DNA of 64,000 nt from Syngnathus acus (Eukaryota > Chordata > Actinopteri > Syngnathiformes > Syngnathidae). Positions 23,148 through 38,010 of this stretch are shown here, piece after piece. The notes under the pieces are model-generated. The model did no database searches, was not told the DNA's origin, and worked only from the letters and a program-made list of their open reading frames with translations. The DNA is taken from NCBI RefSeq assembly GCF_901709675.1, contig NC_051108.1:2854001-2918000 (forward strand). The letters run 5' to 3'. Both the position numbers and the translations under genes were made by a program. Position 1 is the stretch's first letter. Each line of letters begins with the position of its first letter.

Positions 23148-23201
23148 TTAAGAGGACTCGATGAACTCCAGTGCAAGGTCGTAGCAGAACCTGTACTGCT
23201 C
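23148..23201 (-). CDS. ptprk: ptprk last coding exon
   Basis: Encodes [17 protein letters not shown] then TAA (23150-23148), the conserved C-terminus of D2. The acceptor reads GTGTCTACAG on the minus strand. Confidence 0.94.
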   Translation of the reverse strand, partial: EQYRFCYDLALEFIESS

Positions 23202-26200
23202 CTGTAGACACACCACAAACGTCAGATTTGTGTATTCCCATCTAAAATGTGTTTTTTAATGTTTTGGCCTTACCGGAGCGTCCACCATGTTGGGTTTGCT
23301 GTTCCTTAATGTTTTGACGGCGTGGAAGACGTCAACCACGCTCTGCCTCTTGGCCATCTCGCACACAATGCTGCTGGCACAGAACACGCCACTGCGCCCG
23401 CCGCCGTTTCTTCACAAACACAACAAGGAAGTTAGTTTTGGTTTGTGTTCTCCATCAATTGACTCCAAAATAATCAATTCAATTCTATAGTTCATTCAAG
23501 TTTGAGCAGTTATTATTGCGTCATGTTTCCCCGAATACGCAAAAACGTGAATTAGGAAGGGTTACGTGTGCTCCCCTAGTGGTAGGCTAAGAAATGAACC
23601 GCCATTCGCCAACGTTGAATCTTTGCCAAGCGCTTACTCACAGGCAATGGACGATGGTTCTTCCCTCCCCCTCCTCTCCCTCATGCTGCCACTGGTCCAC
23701 CTGCAGGATGAGCTTCAGGAAGGACCTCTTGGAGGCCGGGACCTCCCTGTGACCCGCCCAGCCCAAGTACTGGAACTGACGAACCATCAAGTAGCCTTCC
23801 TGAGGCTAACACATCAATGGATAGCGACGGTTAGGTGGGTGTGACATGTGACTACAGCGTTTGAATACTCACTCTTGTGAGGTTGCAGACTCTGAACAGC
23901 CTGCTGATCACATCACAGTCCATCGAGCAGGACATACATTCGACCTGGACGGGCCCGTAACGCAACATGCCTTCTTCCGGCCAGTACTGGGGACAGCCCT
24001 GTGGAGACAACTCAGCATTAGATTTGAAAAACACACACTTAGGTAATTTTTGGACTATAAGCCGCACTGGACTATAAGCCGCACCAGCTAAAACCCGTGA
24101 TTCCGGGTTCAAAAGTCGCGCTTTATAGTCGGAGATTTACGGTACTCTGCAGTCACCAGTGTCCCAACGTACCTGCGCTAGGTCAATCTCATTGAGCATC
24201 ACCAGACTGGTGCATCCGTAGTCGTACACCAGGCGCCAAAAGTCTTTGACCGTATTGGGCAGCGGGTGCTGGGTGACGATGAAGGCGGCCGGCTGTCTGT
24301 AGCTCTGAAGGTAAACAACAAAGAAAGAAAAAAAAATGTCCGGTCATAATAGGTGACACGCAAACAGGGTAGCTTAATCATCTAGATGTTTGATCATGCA
24401 GGGGTGGTGGTGAGTAGCATGCGCCACATAAACATCGACGAGGGTCCACTTGATATTCCGTCGACATAAAACGTGTCGTAATGAACCGACGCTATACAGC
24501 CAGCCAATGGTAGTGGGGGGGGGCATGTGAACTCGGGCGTTTATGGCAAGACATTGAACGTGGTGGAAAGACAGCAAAGCCATGAAACAAATCCAGTATT
24601 GGAATATTTGAAGTGAAATCCCATTACCTGGAACTCCTCTGACAGCTTGGTTAGAGAGAGGCCAAAGGCAAGTTTAACTAAGACGCAAATACTACAAACT
24701 CAAGTCCATCAGATTGAATCACAATCCTACTACGTTGGCCCTGAAAGTTGGGTTTTCATTACTCACCATGAAAATAGAACCATGCAGCCATTAGCAAGTC
24801 CTCACCTCACAAGTCACACTATCAAAAATATTCATGAGAATTTAATAGGATGGCAGAGGAAAAGAACGACTGGATATTTGACATAAAAAAATGATTGTTT
24901 TTGTATCGAAGCAAGTTTTAGACTCCATAATACTAAAATCACTTTAGAGTTCTTTCCTAATGGCAGTGGATTGCTTTCCATCGACATCCTTCTAATTTCT
25001 CATGTAAACAAGCCGCACTATGTCACTCCCAAGAAACTGCACAATAAATATTTCGTTTTTTTTTTAATTGAAACCTGGATTTGTCTCTAGCTTTCTTGTG
25101 TGCTTAAACCACAAACACAGCATCACACAAACAGGGAGGGGAGACTGTATGTGTGAATAATAAACACATGCATCGATATCTTTGCATGTTTTCTACTGGT
25201 CAAAAGTTTTAGAACAACCTCCATTTCTCAGTTAGGCATTTTTAGGTATGCAGATTTTTTTTAGGCTTCTAAAATGTTTGACCAGTGGTGTCTTCATGAA
25301 GTATTCTACCTTTTACTTATCAAACAGTGTTAAGGCACTATATCGTACAATGTCCAACGGAATGTATTGTTCGTGGGAACTTACATCCATGAGCGCCGCG
25401 TTGATGTAATTGCTACTTTCGCCATCGATCGTGATGAGGAAGGGCAGACATCTGTCAGGCGGAAGTCCGTCCATGAAGCGGTTCTTATCTTGGTTCCTAG
25501 GCAACAACGCGATGCTGCAGTCTTCAGGCTGAGGCTGAGGAGTCACTGAGTTTAAAGTCTGGAGGACAAAATCATTCATATGAGTTCATTGTGTTCCAAA
25601 CAAAAGGGCAAAATATGTGCATGGGTGAGTGAGTTGAGTCATTTTGAAGAAAGAAACATTACTTGAAATTCGTCCTTCAGGTGGGACGAGTTGGTCTGGG
25701 AGTCGATACGGATGAGCTCATAGAAAGCTGCTTTGAACTCACAGACGGGAATGGCCGTTTCCCCGCAGAGACACGCCTCTAAGATGGCATCGTGGATGAA
25801 TATGTACTGCTCCTGGAGAATGCACGAGACGCCCGTGTTTTACCATCACACACGCGTGCACACACGTTTTGAAGAAAACAATAATCGCTGACTGCGACAA
25901 CTTGTTGGGGGTGAGAAAACATACAGTGAGTGAGGTGGAGTGGATGGCGGGTGGAATTATGGAGATGATCAACGAAGACTCAAATTAACATTTTCCAAGT
26001 CACTTCTAAAATGAATTTCGAAAGGTAAAGTATTTACTAATCGAAGTGTTCCAATGAGGGTTTAAAAAATATAAATTTCAGCATTACAAAATTGGGTCTA
26101 AAAGATAGCTGTAAAATGTAAATAAAAAAGTTTTGTCTGGCAATGCCAATATAGGATTAATTTATCTTTATCAATTCTATTTCAAGAAAGCAGTAATCAG

Positions 26201-29200
26201 ATTGTAAACAACTGCTGTTTTTAAGCTACCACTAGATGGCAGTAAATGACTAATCAAAAGCTAATCCAAATCAAGTTGGGAATTTTTAGCTCTAAAACTG
26301 GAAAATAACTTGACCTCTATGGCTTTTTTTGGTCATCTTTTTGACCTTCATGACACTGGTGTGAGTGCACATCACAAACAAAGAGATGAAAGATGTTATG
26401 GATGTGGTCGTCCCTTCAGCCTGTACCGTTGCGTGTCCCGAGTCCAACAGTGCGTTGTTTACCGTGTCTGCCCCTAGCATGTTGATGCGGATGGATGATG
26501 GGTAATGCAGTCACCTCAGTCTGTACCATGTTGATCCTCCTGGACCGAAGCGCCTTGACGCAGTTGTAGATGTCCACCACGCCTTCCCTCTCTGCCATGT
26601 CCAACATGATGTCAATGACTATGAAGCAGCCTGTGCGTCCTGCCCCGGCACTGTACATGGACCACAAAAAATTAATTTCTATTCTCACATTTGAACGGAT
26701 GTCGAGTTTTTTTATTTATTTTTTTTTACCTGCAGTGGACCACAATAGGCCCGGCAGAGGGTGGATTGGAAATTTTAACCCTACGGATGAAGGAAAGCAA
26801 TCCCGTGGCGTGATACGGAACACCGTGATCGGGCCAGCCTGTGAAGTGGAACTGCTTGACTTCTCGCACTTCGTTGAATCCACGCTAAGGAGAAAAAAAA
26901 AAAAAGAATGATGAAAATGTGATCGTTTCAAATCATTCCCTATCTAGTGCCTTCGACTCACCCTCTCCAATGTGAACGTGCGGACCACATATTCAGCAAG
27001 CGGCTCCACTTCCACAAAGGTCACCTTGAAGTCACCGTACACCTCGGCATCATCTGGCCAGTACTTGTAACACTTCACCTGTCCAACAAAAAACCAAGCA
27101 CACAAAACTAGTATCAACTGTCCGAAAGATATTTTTAATCACCGAGAAGAGAAAGAGCAACTTACCCTTCCGACCTCGACCAGATTGGTCACCATGACGA
27201 TACAGGCCGACTGTTCTTGCCACACCATCCTCCAGAAGTCATACACGGTCTCGTGCACGGGGCCTGCAAATGCAAACCATCTTTAGGACATTATAACATC
27301 TTCTAACATGACTTTGTATTGTTATAAATATCATTTGCTCACCCTGAGTAGCAATGTAGTGGCTTGGTCTCTGATAACCCTGGAAAAAAAGGTGAATTTT
27401 AGTCACATTTCAACGAGATTGTCAAATAAAATAGCAGCTTAGGTTTCTCCCAGCCAACATTAAGAGCATCATCTCCAAGATTTACATCTAGGCATTTATT
27501 ATGTGGTTAAAAGGAAAGGGATGAGTATTTAAGATTCAATCATTGCTGATATATTTAACAGATGAAAAACGTGTCACCTTTACAACATGAGACACAAAAA
27601 GGGAGTAGCGATAGTGGTGCAAAGAGAGGGAAGAAAAAAAAAAAAGTAGCACGAGATGAGGTGAAATCTCTCCAAAACGTGAAAAGTGGAGACAAGAGCT
27701 TGGCCTTGAGCATTTGACGACTTGGTGCATGGATGGATGTAAATGAATGGAAGAGTCCACAGTGATACTTACATCCCTGTACAGCCAAATCTACAGGCCA
27801 AGCCACAGGCAGAAAGAACGAGTGGAAGAAAGGAAGGAAGGAAGCAAGGAAAGAAAGAGAGCACAATCATGTCAGTGAGCGTCAACCAGAAACAGAAAAG
27901 TTGCATTGACATGACATGTGGATGGACATGAAAAGACAAAACACACAAAAAAAAACTAGAATTAGATGAAATAGAAAGGACAATTTTTTTTTTTTATTCA
28001 TAAAATTCTGAGATCGCTGTCTTAATTATAAATTTGAAGCATCAGGAAGTGCCCAGTCTATAAATTCTACTTCTAGAGTGGCAAGCAAGCAATCTTATAA
28101 CAAGATTTTACAGAACATAACCAAAACAAGTTGTTGTAAAGGTGACTGCAGGTGAAATGAAAATGGTTGAAGATGATGGATGGAAAAACAAAAAAAAAAG
28201 GTTTGATTTCAGTTACTTGTCCAGCGTGGTGAATGTAATCAAAATAATCAATACTTTTATCTGCTAAATAAACAAATGTTATACATCCAAATACATTTTT
28301 CAAAGAATACATTCTGAGATGCGTGAAAATGGGAGCAATGGGATGTCTTGGAGATGCAATTAAAGGTAGAGAGGCCTGACATACGAGCGAGGGAGTGTGG
28401 TTTCGTTGGTTTCGTTGGGAGCCAATAGTAGCATTCGGAGCGTTTCCACTTACATCGATGTAGTTGGCGTTGATGTAGTCGGAGGAGGGGTCATCTTCCA
28501 TGGGCTGGAGAATAACCCGTGAATGATCATCTGGAGATAGAGACAGAAGGACACAATGGAAAGGAGGAGATATGGAAAGAGAAAAAAAAAAAAGTGAGAT
28601 GGATGAAAAGAAACAACCATCAATACATGTTGTGTATCTTTTTCTATTGTGTTGCTCCATTTCTTCTTTTCTCCAATTCATTCTCCTGGAATTTAAAAAA
28701 TTATGCAATATTGATTTCTTTTTTTTTGCTCACAGGCTATTATGTTGCCATATCGGTTCTTGGTGCGGTTTTGCTCTTTCTTTGCCACGTCCCAGGTTGC
28801 TGACTGGCCTTCGAAAAAACTCTGCATCACCAACAACACACACAAAATAGAAAACATGATTTACAAATATAAATACAACAGCAAATTTGATTTTCCTGCG
28901 GACTTACTTCGTACTCCTCCTTAAAGCCATAGCTGTCGGACGTCTTCATCAAGTTAATGTGCTGCAAGAGGTCGGCCACTCTGATGGCGGGGTGGAGCTG
29001 TCCCGTCTGATAAGGAGATTCGGTGCCTTCGCAGTGATAGCGGGGCACATCTAGAAGTCTGCTGTTCTCTGCCGCTGATGCGCTATGATTCTCGTCTGTG
29101 TGTGTAAGGAGGAGATCATTTGAGGTTAAAGCTGGCAACTAGGTGAATCCATTCAAATGTATTTCCAATTACCGTATTTCCCGGACTACAAGGCGCACCG

Positions 29201-32200
29201 GACTAGAAGGCGCAGCTTCAATGAATGGCCCATTTTCAAACTTTGTCCTTATACAAGGCGCACCGGACTATAAGGTGCACCATTAATGCATCATGTCAGA
29301 TTTTTAATCCAAATCATTCTCCATTTTATCTTTTTTATTTCAACTTTAGACGCAACAAATGACTTTATAATCACAAAATAATGATCCATCGTCTTTTTAA
29401 TTCATAGTCTTCAGCGGGCCACTTATGATTGATTTCATGACACAATGCTTTTGGCCAGTTTAAATTTAGGAATTTGGTCCATACATAAGGCGCACTGTCG
29501 GCTTTTGAGAAAATTTTAGGTTTTTAGGTGCGCCTTATCGTCCGGAAAATACAACATGTTATTATCAGCTTGCTTATTATTATTTTTACATTTTGATGCC
29601 TACCTGTGATTGGAACTACATATCCAAGCAGCAAGGGAAAAATAAAACAAATCAGACTGTGGGATAAGCGTAATTTCACATAGGGTCACATGGAATGAAT
29701 GATGTCACCGCAGACCGGTTGGGAATGGGGAAATGGTTACTAGTGATAGATGATGAGGCATAAAAAAAAAATCGGAACTATAGTGACGAAAAGCACACTT
29801 TTATTTTGGCCGACATTGTCGTGCCATTGTGAGGTTACTGCGTATAATCTCGAAGCTACACAACCTGATGTTGTGTATTGCATCCACCCACCCGACGCTT
29901 TCCTTTTGCTCCGAGGACTTGTTAGCTCATTAACGACTGCTAAGCTTTGTTATTGCCCTCGTCAGGCCAATTAACGCTAAACCTGACCTGACAGCGTCTT
30001 TCAATTCGACTTCTCCGCTACTCCCTCCGATCCCGTGACGTGATAACCCGGGACAGGGTGGAACAGCAGCTTTCAGTCTGAATTAAAGGTTACGAAAAAA
30101 CATGATCAACACAGTTTGGTGGCTCTTGGGAGATTTTGGACGCCTTGTGGGTGCGTTCCAAAGGATCGAAACCAACAACTGGGGCGAGTGTTTGGCACAA
30201 ATGAAATCTTTCATGAGTCCAGAGTAAATACCACAGATGCCAGTATTGACAACACACTCCTTCTCAAGCATCCGAATCTGTTGCTTTTGCAGGGCTGGGA
30301 ATTAAACGCCTCTCAAAACCAGTCAAAAATATGGAAATAATTAGGTCACGGGGGAGTAGGGGTTGTAATTACGCAGACTATCCAAAATGCTCAGCGGGAA
30401 CGAGAAAAACATTGACGTAAGTGTAAACACAGTCTGCTTGGCTGCGAGGAGTTACGTTTTCACACGAGAGCGACTCAACGACGTCTTGTTTTGATATCTT
30501 ACTCCGCAAGGCTCAAATACGCCACATTGCGACTTGAGCCTCAACTTTCCCATACGCTCGCCAAGAAGAGACTCCGAGATTGAATTAGATGCTGATGAGA
30601 TCAGGCATTGTAAATGGGAACTGCTTGTAACGGCAAAATGATGCAAGGGGACGTACAAGACAAGGAAAGACTGAGACTGAAGATGACGGTGACGGGTGAC
30701 CGCTACGGGCTGTTTGCTGGGGTGAGAAATGTGACACATTCAACCGACTGGGGGGTTGGGGGGGTCTCACCTAACACAGCAGTGGGGACCAGCGGATCGT
30801 TGGGCACTGCGGGGGAGGAAGCATCGCAATTTTACACTCCCACAACTGATTTGAAAATAGGATGGACTACCGAAAGCAGATGTTTCGCAACGTCATGTGT
30901 TCATATTTAGAAGAAATCAATTGTACATCTGTTGTTGTGCGTGTCCATGAAGGTCACCGCCATGGGGTCCTCGGCGTGCAGAGTGCTCTGATCGGCGTAG
31001 CTGCGGTCCATGGCGTTCACCATATGTGTCATTTCCTGCCGGGTGGTTCCGATGGCATCCTTACGCTTTTTGGCCAGCTTCCTGTCACAGGGGTAAAAAA
31101 AAAAAAAAAAAGACCATCGGAGTCAGGTAACATTCAAATGATTTATCAGCTGGCCTGCAGGACACTGCCTCACTTTATTTATCTGGCATTTATCCGAGCA
31201 ATTTATAGTTTCAAAACGACTTTCTCCAACAATATCTAGCCAAGCTGTGGGCTGCAGGCGACTGATTCAAGATGCAGAGGAAAAAGAGGAGAGGAAGAAA
31301 ACAAAGAGGAGGAAAAGAAACAGGCAAGGATGGCCAATGTGAAAAGAGCAAATGGCAGCATGTACCCGGGCTCAACCCAAGGAGCGAAAATAACCCTTGA
31401 CCTCGGTCGGGTTAGCCAAAGAACTTCCCAGAGGAATGTTGTGTGAATTAAATTAGTCCATTTGAAATAAGGCAGCAAGGTACGGCATTTGCTAAACACA
31501 CCATACAGAGGTCATATCGAGTCGAGCATTATGAGAGGAGCACTTCAGGATCGATGCATCGAAATATTTTTCTCCGCAGGCTGTTCTCGAATAATACAGT
31601 AAAAATAAATTTGTATTTGGGAAAAGGCACAGACAAATCAAAGTATTTCCAGGAGAAGTAAACAAGTTTGATATGTGAATAAAAACTGATGAGTATTCCC
31701 AGGAGAGACTTTGAGCATGACAAAGCATGCAGGAAAGTCCTACACCCAGAGCCATAGTATATGTATCACTTCAGACAACTTCCAATCCATGAATGTGATT
31801 CCAATTCCACGTCTTGATACCGTGACGGTAGAAATTTGGATTCAATTTGAAAGTTCCTTCAAATAAGTTGCCAAACTGATACGCTTATACGGCTCTGACC
31901 TCTTCCCAATAGACAGGTGGGAAACATGCTTTTGATTTTTTTTTTTTCCGTTACCTCGTTTGCTCTCAAAACACACCACCGCTAAGGCCACAGAAAAACA
32001 TGACGCACCCACAGATCCAGACCCTTCATTCTGACCAAGTTACGCAAAAAATGTCGGAAGAAAACAGGACAAGCTACAGAGATAAAGATTTTTTTTTTTC
32101 CCACAGCCAAACCCCCACAGGAACGAAACAAAAAAAGCCTCAAACAGAACGCAGTTGTTCACATCCCCGTGTTCACGATACCTGTGACTTGATGGGTGGA

Positions 32201-35200
32201 TGGATGGTCACATGACTTACATGCACACAGAGCTACAAGTCACAAGTGCAGCATTCTTTTTTCAAATAACACGCTCAGGCCCGTGTGGTCCCACTCTGGC
32301 CTGCTTTTGAAGACAGCTCGTCTGCCTCAGAGCGACTTTGGAACATGTGGAGGACACCGAGGGCTGAGGGCAATTCACATTCAGTTCAGTCCTTTTGGAT
32401 TATGTCTGTGTTGCTACCCCCCCCCCCCCCCCCTCATTCACTCAGTGCTATTAAATATGTAAAAAAAAAAAAAATTGAATGCAAAAAGCTGATATGACTT
32501 GAGGCGGCAGTGAATTGTCCCCCACCCTGGGCAGGGCGTCAATGAGGATGGCTTTGGCTGGTTGGTCAGAGCGAAAATGTGTTGTGTCTTGAAAAAAGTA
32601 TACTGCATCTTTAAAAAAAAACAAAAAAAAAAAACATCTAGCCACTAATTAGCCCAGTGAGAGATCAGCAGTTGGACACGGCTGATTGTTGGCTCGCTTG
32701 TTGTTTACTTACAGGTAATAAGAGTACGAATAGTAGGTCCTCCTGGGGTTGTGAGCCAATCAGAAAGCAAAGAGACATAAGGTTCATGAATATGCAAATG
32801 AGGACAATACCGTCCTCTCCCAATCAGCAACAACAGAAACAGAAGAAAGCATCTTCGGGTCATGCAAAAACAAAAACGGGTTGTTTTCAACATGAAGGGC
32901 TTTTCCCAGAAATTTCCGCTTCAAAGCTGAAAACAAATGACCTGAAAGTATTTACGAGTAACAATGAACTCAATATAAGCTGCTAAGAATCCTTGCAATA
33001 GTCTGCTGCCACTATTCATCCTCCAGATTGGATATTCATTTGATGCTTTGGCATCTTGTCCCACCATTTTAAAGATGCAGTATTGCTCAAAATTGGAAGA
33101 AGGTTCAATGACAATGGATATTGATCTCCCCAAAGATTCTCTAGCAGAAAACACTCGTCATGATATGATCAATATTCTCAAAAGCAAATAGAAATCAACC
33201 TAATGTGTGTTATTGCTTGGCTACAGTTCACAAGCTCATAAATGATGCACTTAAATTGTTTATTATTTCTGCACTTCTATTTATGCAAAGTCACTGTTGA
33301 CTTTTGAAAAAAGGGGCGCAGTGTACCTTTCAGGGTTTGATTTTATTAAGCTGCAATGCCTTTGTAAGGCCACATGGTGATGCTCTGCACCAAACTATCA
33401 CTCAATCCTCTCCTAAGTATTATATTGAGTCAGTGAAAAAAAGATTTGACACTTTACCAACATGCTGATGACCTTTTTCCTCTTAACTTTCTTAACCCAA
33501 GTGCCGTATTATTAACCAAACAACCTGAGTGAGCTGATTAGTCTAGTGTGAAATCTGAATTCATTTTGTAGTTGTAGACATTCAAAAATGTCAACAATTC
33601 TTCTAGAGTGGTTAGATCTCTTTGTGTCCATCCAAATCTCTCACAGCACCAAACCATAACATGTCATCTTCTCATTTTCTTGTTTGTCTATTTCCCAAAA
33701 AAGTGTTTCTACAGGGAGATCAACGTTCATGGTGGATGAATGGAAGATGGCGGAACTACAGCAAATACTGAGACCAATAAAACAAGAGAATGAATTCACA
33801 TTTTTCGTTCCTCATTTCGCCTGCATGTGAGTGAGCGTCGGGAAGGTTTGGGCGAGGTGCCACTCACCTTTTCTTGACCAATAAGATGGCTACCAGCACC
33901 AGCAGTATGAAGACGAGGACACCTGCGCTGATGCCGGCGATCTTCACCACGCGGTCCGTCTGCTTAGCGGGGTCGGGGATGACTTCTGGTTCCTCGGTCG
34001 CACCTTGAGAAGAATGACGAGTTATCGGTTTGGTGCTTCTCACCGTTGATTTTAATAAATTGAAATCGATGATTTGTTATTTATGGGAAATGATAATCAA
34101 GTCACATCTTTTCTATTAAATGATATCTTAGTGAGGTTCAAAAGTAATAAAAAAAAAAAAAAAAAAGCACATTTAACATTTTCACTCCAATTCATTAGAA
34201 CTGTGCAGCCTTCCGTAAAGCAAATGTCACATGGGAAAAATACCAAATTAAAAGTACATTTAAAAGGCATGTGTGCGCTTTATATCGAGTGATTATCGAG
34301 ACTTTTAATATTCCTGCCAGCATAAATACCATGGTAACTGTCATTCATAATGCAAATCTAGCCAACAATATTTCACTTTGTTATGAATATCCGCAGTGTT
34401 GCCGTTTTAATAAGTACAGAACATATCGTCGGGTAGTTTTCCTGTTGATCACAAAAGCACAAGGTTGTTTTGATGTTCCTAATCTCTAGGTAGTGATCTC
34501 ATAACACCATAATAGTCCCGTATTGCTCTAAGTGCATTACGATAATCCAAATAATCCAAAATAAAGACAAATGCAAAACTAGATTTTATGCCGCATATCC
34601 ATCGAGCCCTAATCCACTTACAAAGCAAAATATCAACAAGATCAACATAATCTCTTTTTCTTTTTTGGATCAGCGTATGGTTTTTGTTGTCAAATTGTTT
34701 GAAATCTTTAGAAATGCGACATTATGTAATGTTACTATACAGCGACGGTATCAATTCTATTAAGACGACAGGACACACAAGCGTCCAGTCGAATACAGAA
34801 AAAGTATTTACAAGGTTCCAAGTATGACCTCATAATGCCGGCAGTATCTTTTAATTCCTGTACAAAATTATTCAGGTCAGTACACAAACACCCATAAATA
34901 TATATACAGGAAACACTGTCTTCCAGCCACTTTTCATAATTTCTTCGCATTTGTATCGGAATTACATTCTTATCCTACAAGACAGGGGGACAATCTCCAC
35001 CCACCGTCCTGTCGAACATCACGCCATCAATACAATATCCATTTTAGAGGGCCCTCACTCTGGAATGAGCTACCAATCCATATTCGATCCATATCTTCAC
35101 AGGTTGCTTTTAGAAAGCACCTGAAACACCACCTTCTCCACTCATGATCCTACCAGTCCAAAATTACTCCACCGCACTCAGCTGATCCATACTAAGAACA

Positions 35201-36579
35201 TCAACTTAAACCACTATTTATACCCTGATTCTTCCTTGTTTTGTTATTTTCTGTTTGCAGTTCTTCTGCTTCCGCTCAGCTATTTTCTTACCTGGTGTTT
35301 TTTGATTGTTTCAACATCACTAAAGTGTCAAATTTTGTTTCTCTTGTTTCTCATTTTGTATAGTGTATTTGTTTATGTATGTATACGTTCACTTTCGTAT
35401 ATATGCATATATAAATATGACGATTTAATATTTAGCTAGTTATGCTTGTGTTTATTCATTGATGTTTATTCATTTATATATATATATATATATATTATTA
35501 TTATTTTTTTTCTTTCTTAAACACTTGAATAATATTTGATGTCACAGCACTTTGTTTGTTGTGCACTTTGATTATACAGGAGTGGAGCTCCTTACAAGCC
35601 CTAGGCTTCGTCTCCCTCCCTGCACTGTTATTTGTTATAATAATATGTGCTAAACAATAAACTAAACTAAAAAAAAAAACTAAACACTCCCAGGGAGCAA
35701 AAAGTCCCCGAGGCAGTGATGACAATACACAATAGGCAAGATGAACTAATAGGACCACCAACACTTAATCCAACCTCCTGGATGCACGCCTCGGCGCTCA
35801 CGAACTCGCAGACGGGCAGAGAGAGAAAGGAAGGGACAGTTGTCTGACCTCTGCGACCTTTCGTGCGCCTTACTCCCACATGACTGCAGGAAAACTTCAA
35901 TTCTCGTATTTCCAACTCGCCATCGGAATAATGACCTATTTAATACTCACAACTACTTGCAATATGATGACACTAGCAACGTGAGCTTCCTTGATTGTTC
36001 TCCTATTTGAGAGGGAAACTGAGACACCGTTGAAAATGGAATTGAGCCACCACTTGGGGACTTTCGGTATTCTTTGTGTGAACTTTCATGGTCCACGTGT
36101 CCTCAAAGTGAACCTACGGCCAGAAAGCATTTGATCCCGCCCCCTCCCATGCATTTTTAAAAACAAATAAAACCTTGGAGGAACTGTTGAGCACTCAAAA
36201 CACGCTCCGATCCCTCACGTCAGAGTAACTCGAGTGGAAAGGCTTAAGCTCCGCCCCACGGCCGCCTCCATGGTTGTGAGTTAGGCCTGCTTTTAATTTC
36301 ACTTTGCTATGATTCTTTACCCTTGGAATGTTTGACAAACAAGCCGGATTTTTTTAAAATAATACCCTGTGTTGTCTATTTGGTGGGCAACCATGTAATA
36401 AATAAATAATATATATATATATTTTATATATATAGAGAGAGAGAGAGAGAGTTTGTTTTTATATATATTGTTTGCTTTTATATATATTGTTTGTTTTTTG
36501 TTGTTTGTTTTTTATTTTTTTTGTTCTTTAAATCATGTTCGAAATAAAGATTCATTCATTCATATACACGTATACAAAA

Positions 36580-36615
<36 letters not shown>

Positions 36616-37971
36616 AAAAAGAAAAAATATTGATAAATCTGGATAATAGATAAAGAATAATGATTGCACCAAGAACCAACGGCATCTCTCTATCCAGCTG
36701 TCTGGCAGTTATGGAATACACAACTACATCCACTTTAATGGTTCTTCCGGCGGTCATTAAGGCTGATTGTACTCGAAATAATGTCCCTTTTTACAGTCTA
36801 GTTTAACAATCCTTCAAGGTCTAGCAGGGCAAAGAGAAGACTGTCAGTTCACTAAAGCCTGAAAAAACTCTTTTTTTATTTTATGATAACGACACCATTG
36901 CTTGTGTGCGCCGACTATGACCTATCCATTTAGCCTCAAGATGACGTTAAAACTATGAACTAGCTACAGTCGATTCACAATTCAACACCAGGCATGGATC
37001 TTTTCCCTTTTCATATTGTCATCTTTTGTTAACATGGCTCCTAATCCAGCCCCCCCCCACACCGCGCCCCGCCTCCCTATTTATCCGTTAGCTATGTCAC
37101 CCGATCCATCTTTTCCTCAAAAACAAATCTCCGTCTGAGTTTTCCGGTTCAATAAGCACGTTTTAAAACCAGTGTATTAGGCTGTCAAACATATGGACCC
37201 GGATAAAAAAAAAAAAAAACCATCACAACCCCACACACAAATACATCTCGCTGTCTAGCATTATATCTCTAATACCCATAATGTGGATGTCCGCTTTTAT
37301 GGAACACTCTGGTGTTGCTAAGAGGATAAGAAGTTGTTAATGCAGTTCACAACAATCTGTTATTAATAGGAAAAAAAAAAACATTGAAAGAAAAATCGAC
37401 TGATTTCATTTTGACACGACTACCCGACAGTATTTGGAACCTGACACTTTCTCAATAGAAGGGAATGAATTAAATGCTGCTCTTACCTTTAGTAGCAAGC
37501 CTCAAACACTGGGTTTTAGTTTCCTAAAGGAAAAAGACACAAAATAAAATGTGAGGTCTGCTGGCAGGATTTAACAGGAAGTGTGTGTGATATTATTTAT
37601 ATTTATTACCTGTATTGTGTCAGTCACTAGGAAGTGTGTGTGATATTACAATATACAGGACTGTCTCAGAAAATTTGAATATTGTGATAAAGGTTTTTAT
37701 TTTCTGTAATGCAATTAAAAAAAAAAAAAGGCATACATTCTGGATTCATTACAAATCAACTGAAATATTGCAAGCCTTTTATTAATTGAATTTTATTTTT
37801 TTTAATTGCATTACAGAAAATAAAACTTGATCACATTATTCTAATTTTCCGAGACAGTCCTGTATTTGTTACTTATTGTGTCCGTCCCTCTAAGAACTAA
37901 ACTAGCTTACCAGGAGTCATATTTTACCGCTGTCCGTATCCACTGGTTTTCAAAAGCCTGCGTCTGCGCTG

Positions 37972-38010
<39 letters not shown>

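Larger units (their letters stand above)
34004..37486 (-). other. ptprk intron, 3483 bp, repeat-rich
   Basis: Holds a LINE 3' fragment (34976-35690), several TA/AG simple repeats and a second LINE-like tail (36360-36562). No exon is recognised. Confidence 0.8.

Noticed and set aside
35043-35147. A ptprk or host coding exon
   Set aside because: The peptide [11 protein letters not shown] is the C-terminal end of a LINE protein on the opposite strand to ptprk, with no splice context.
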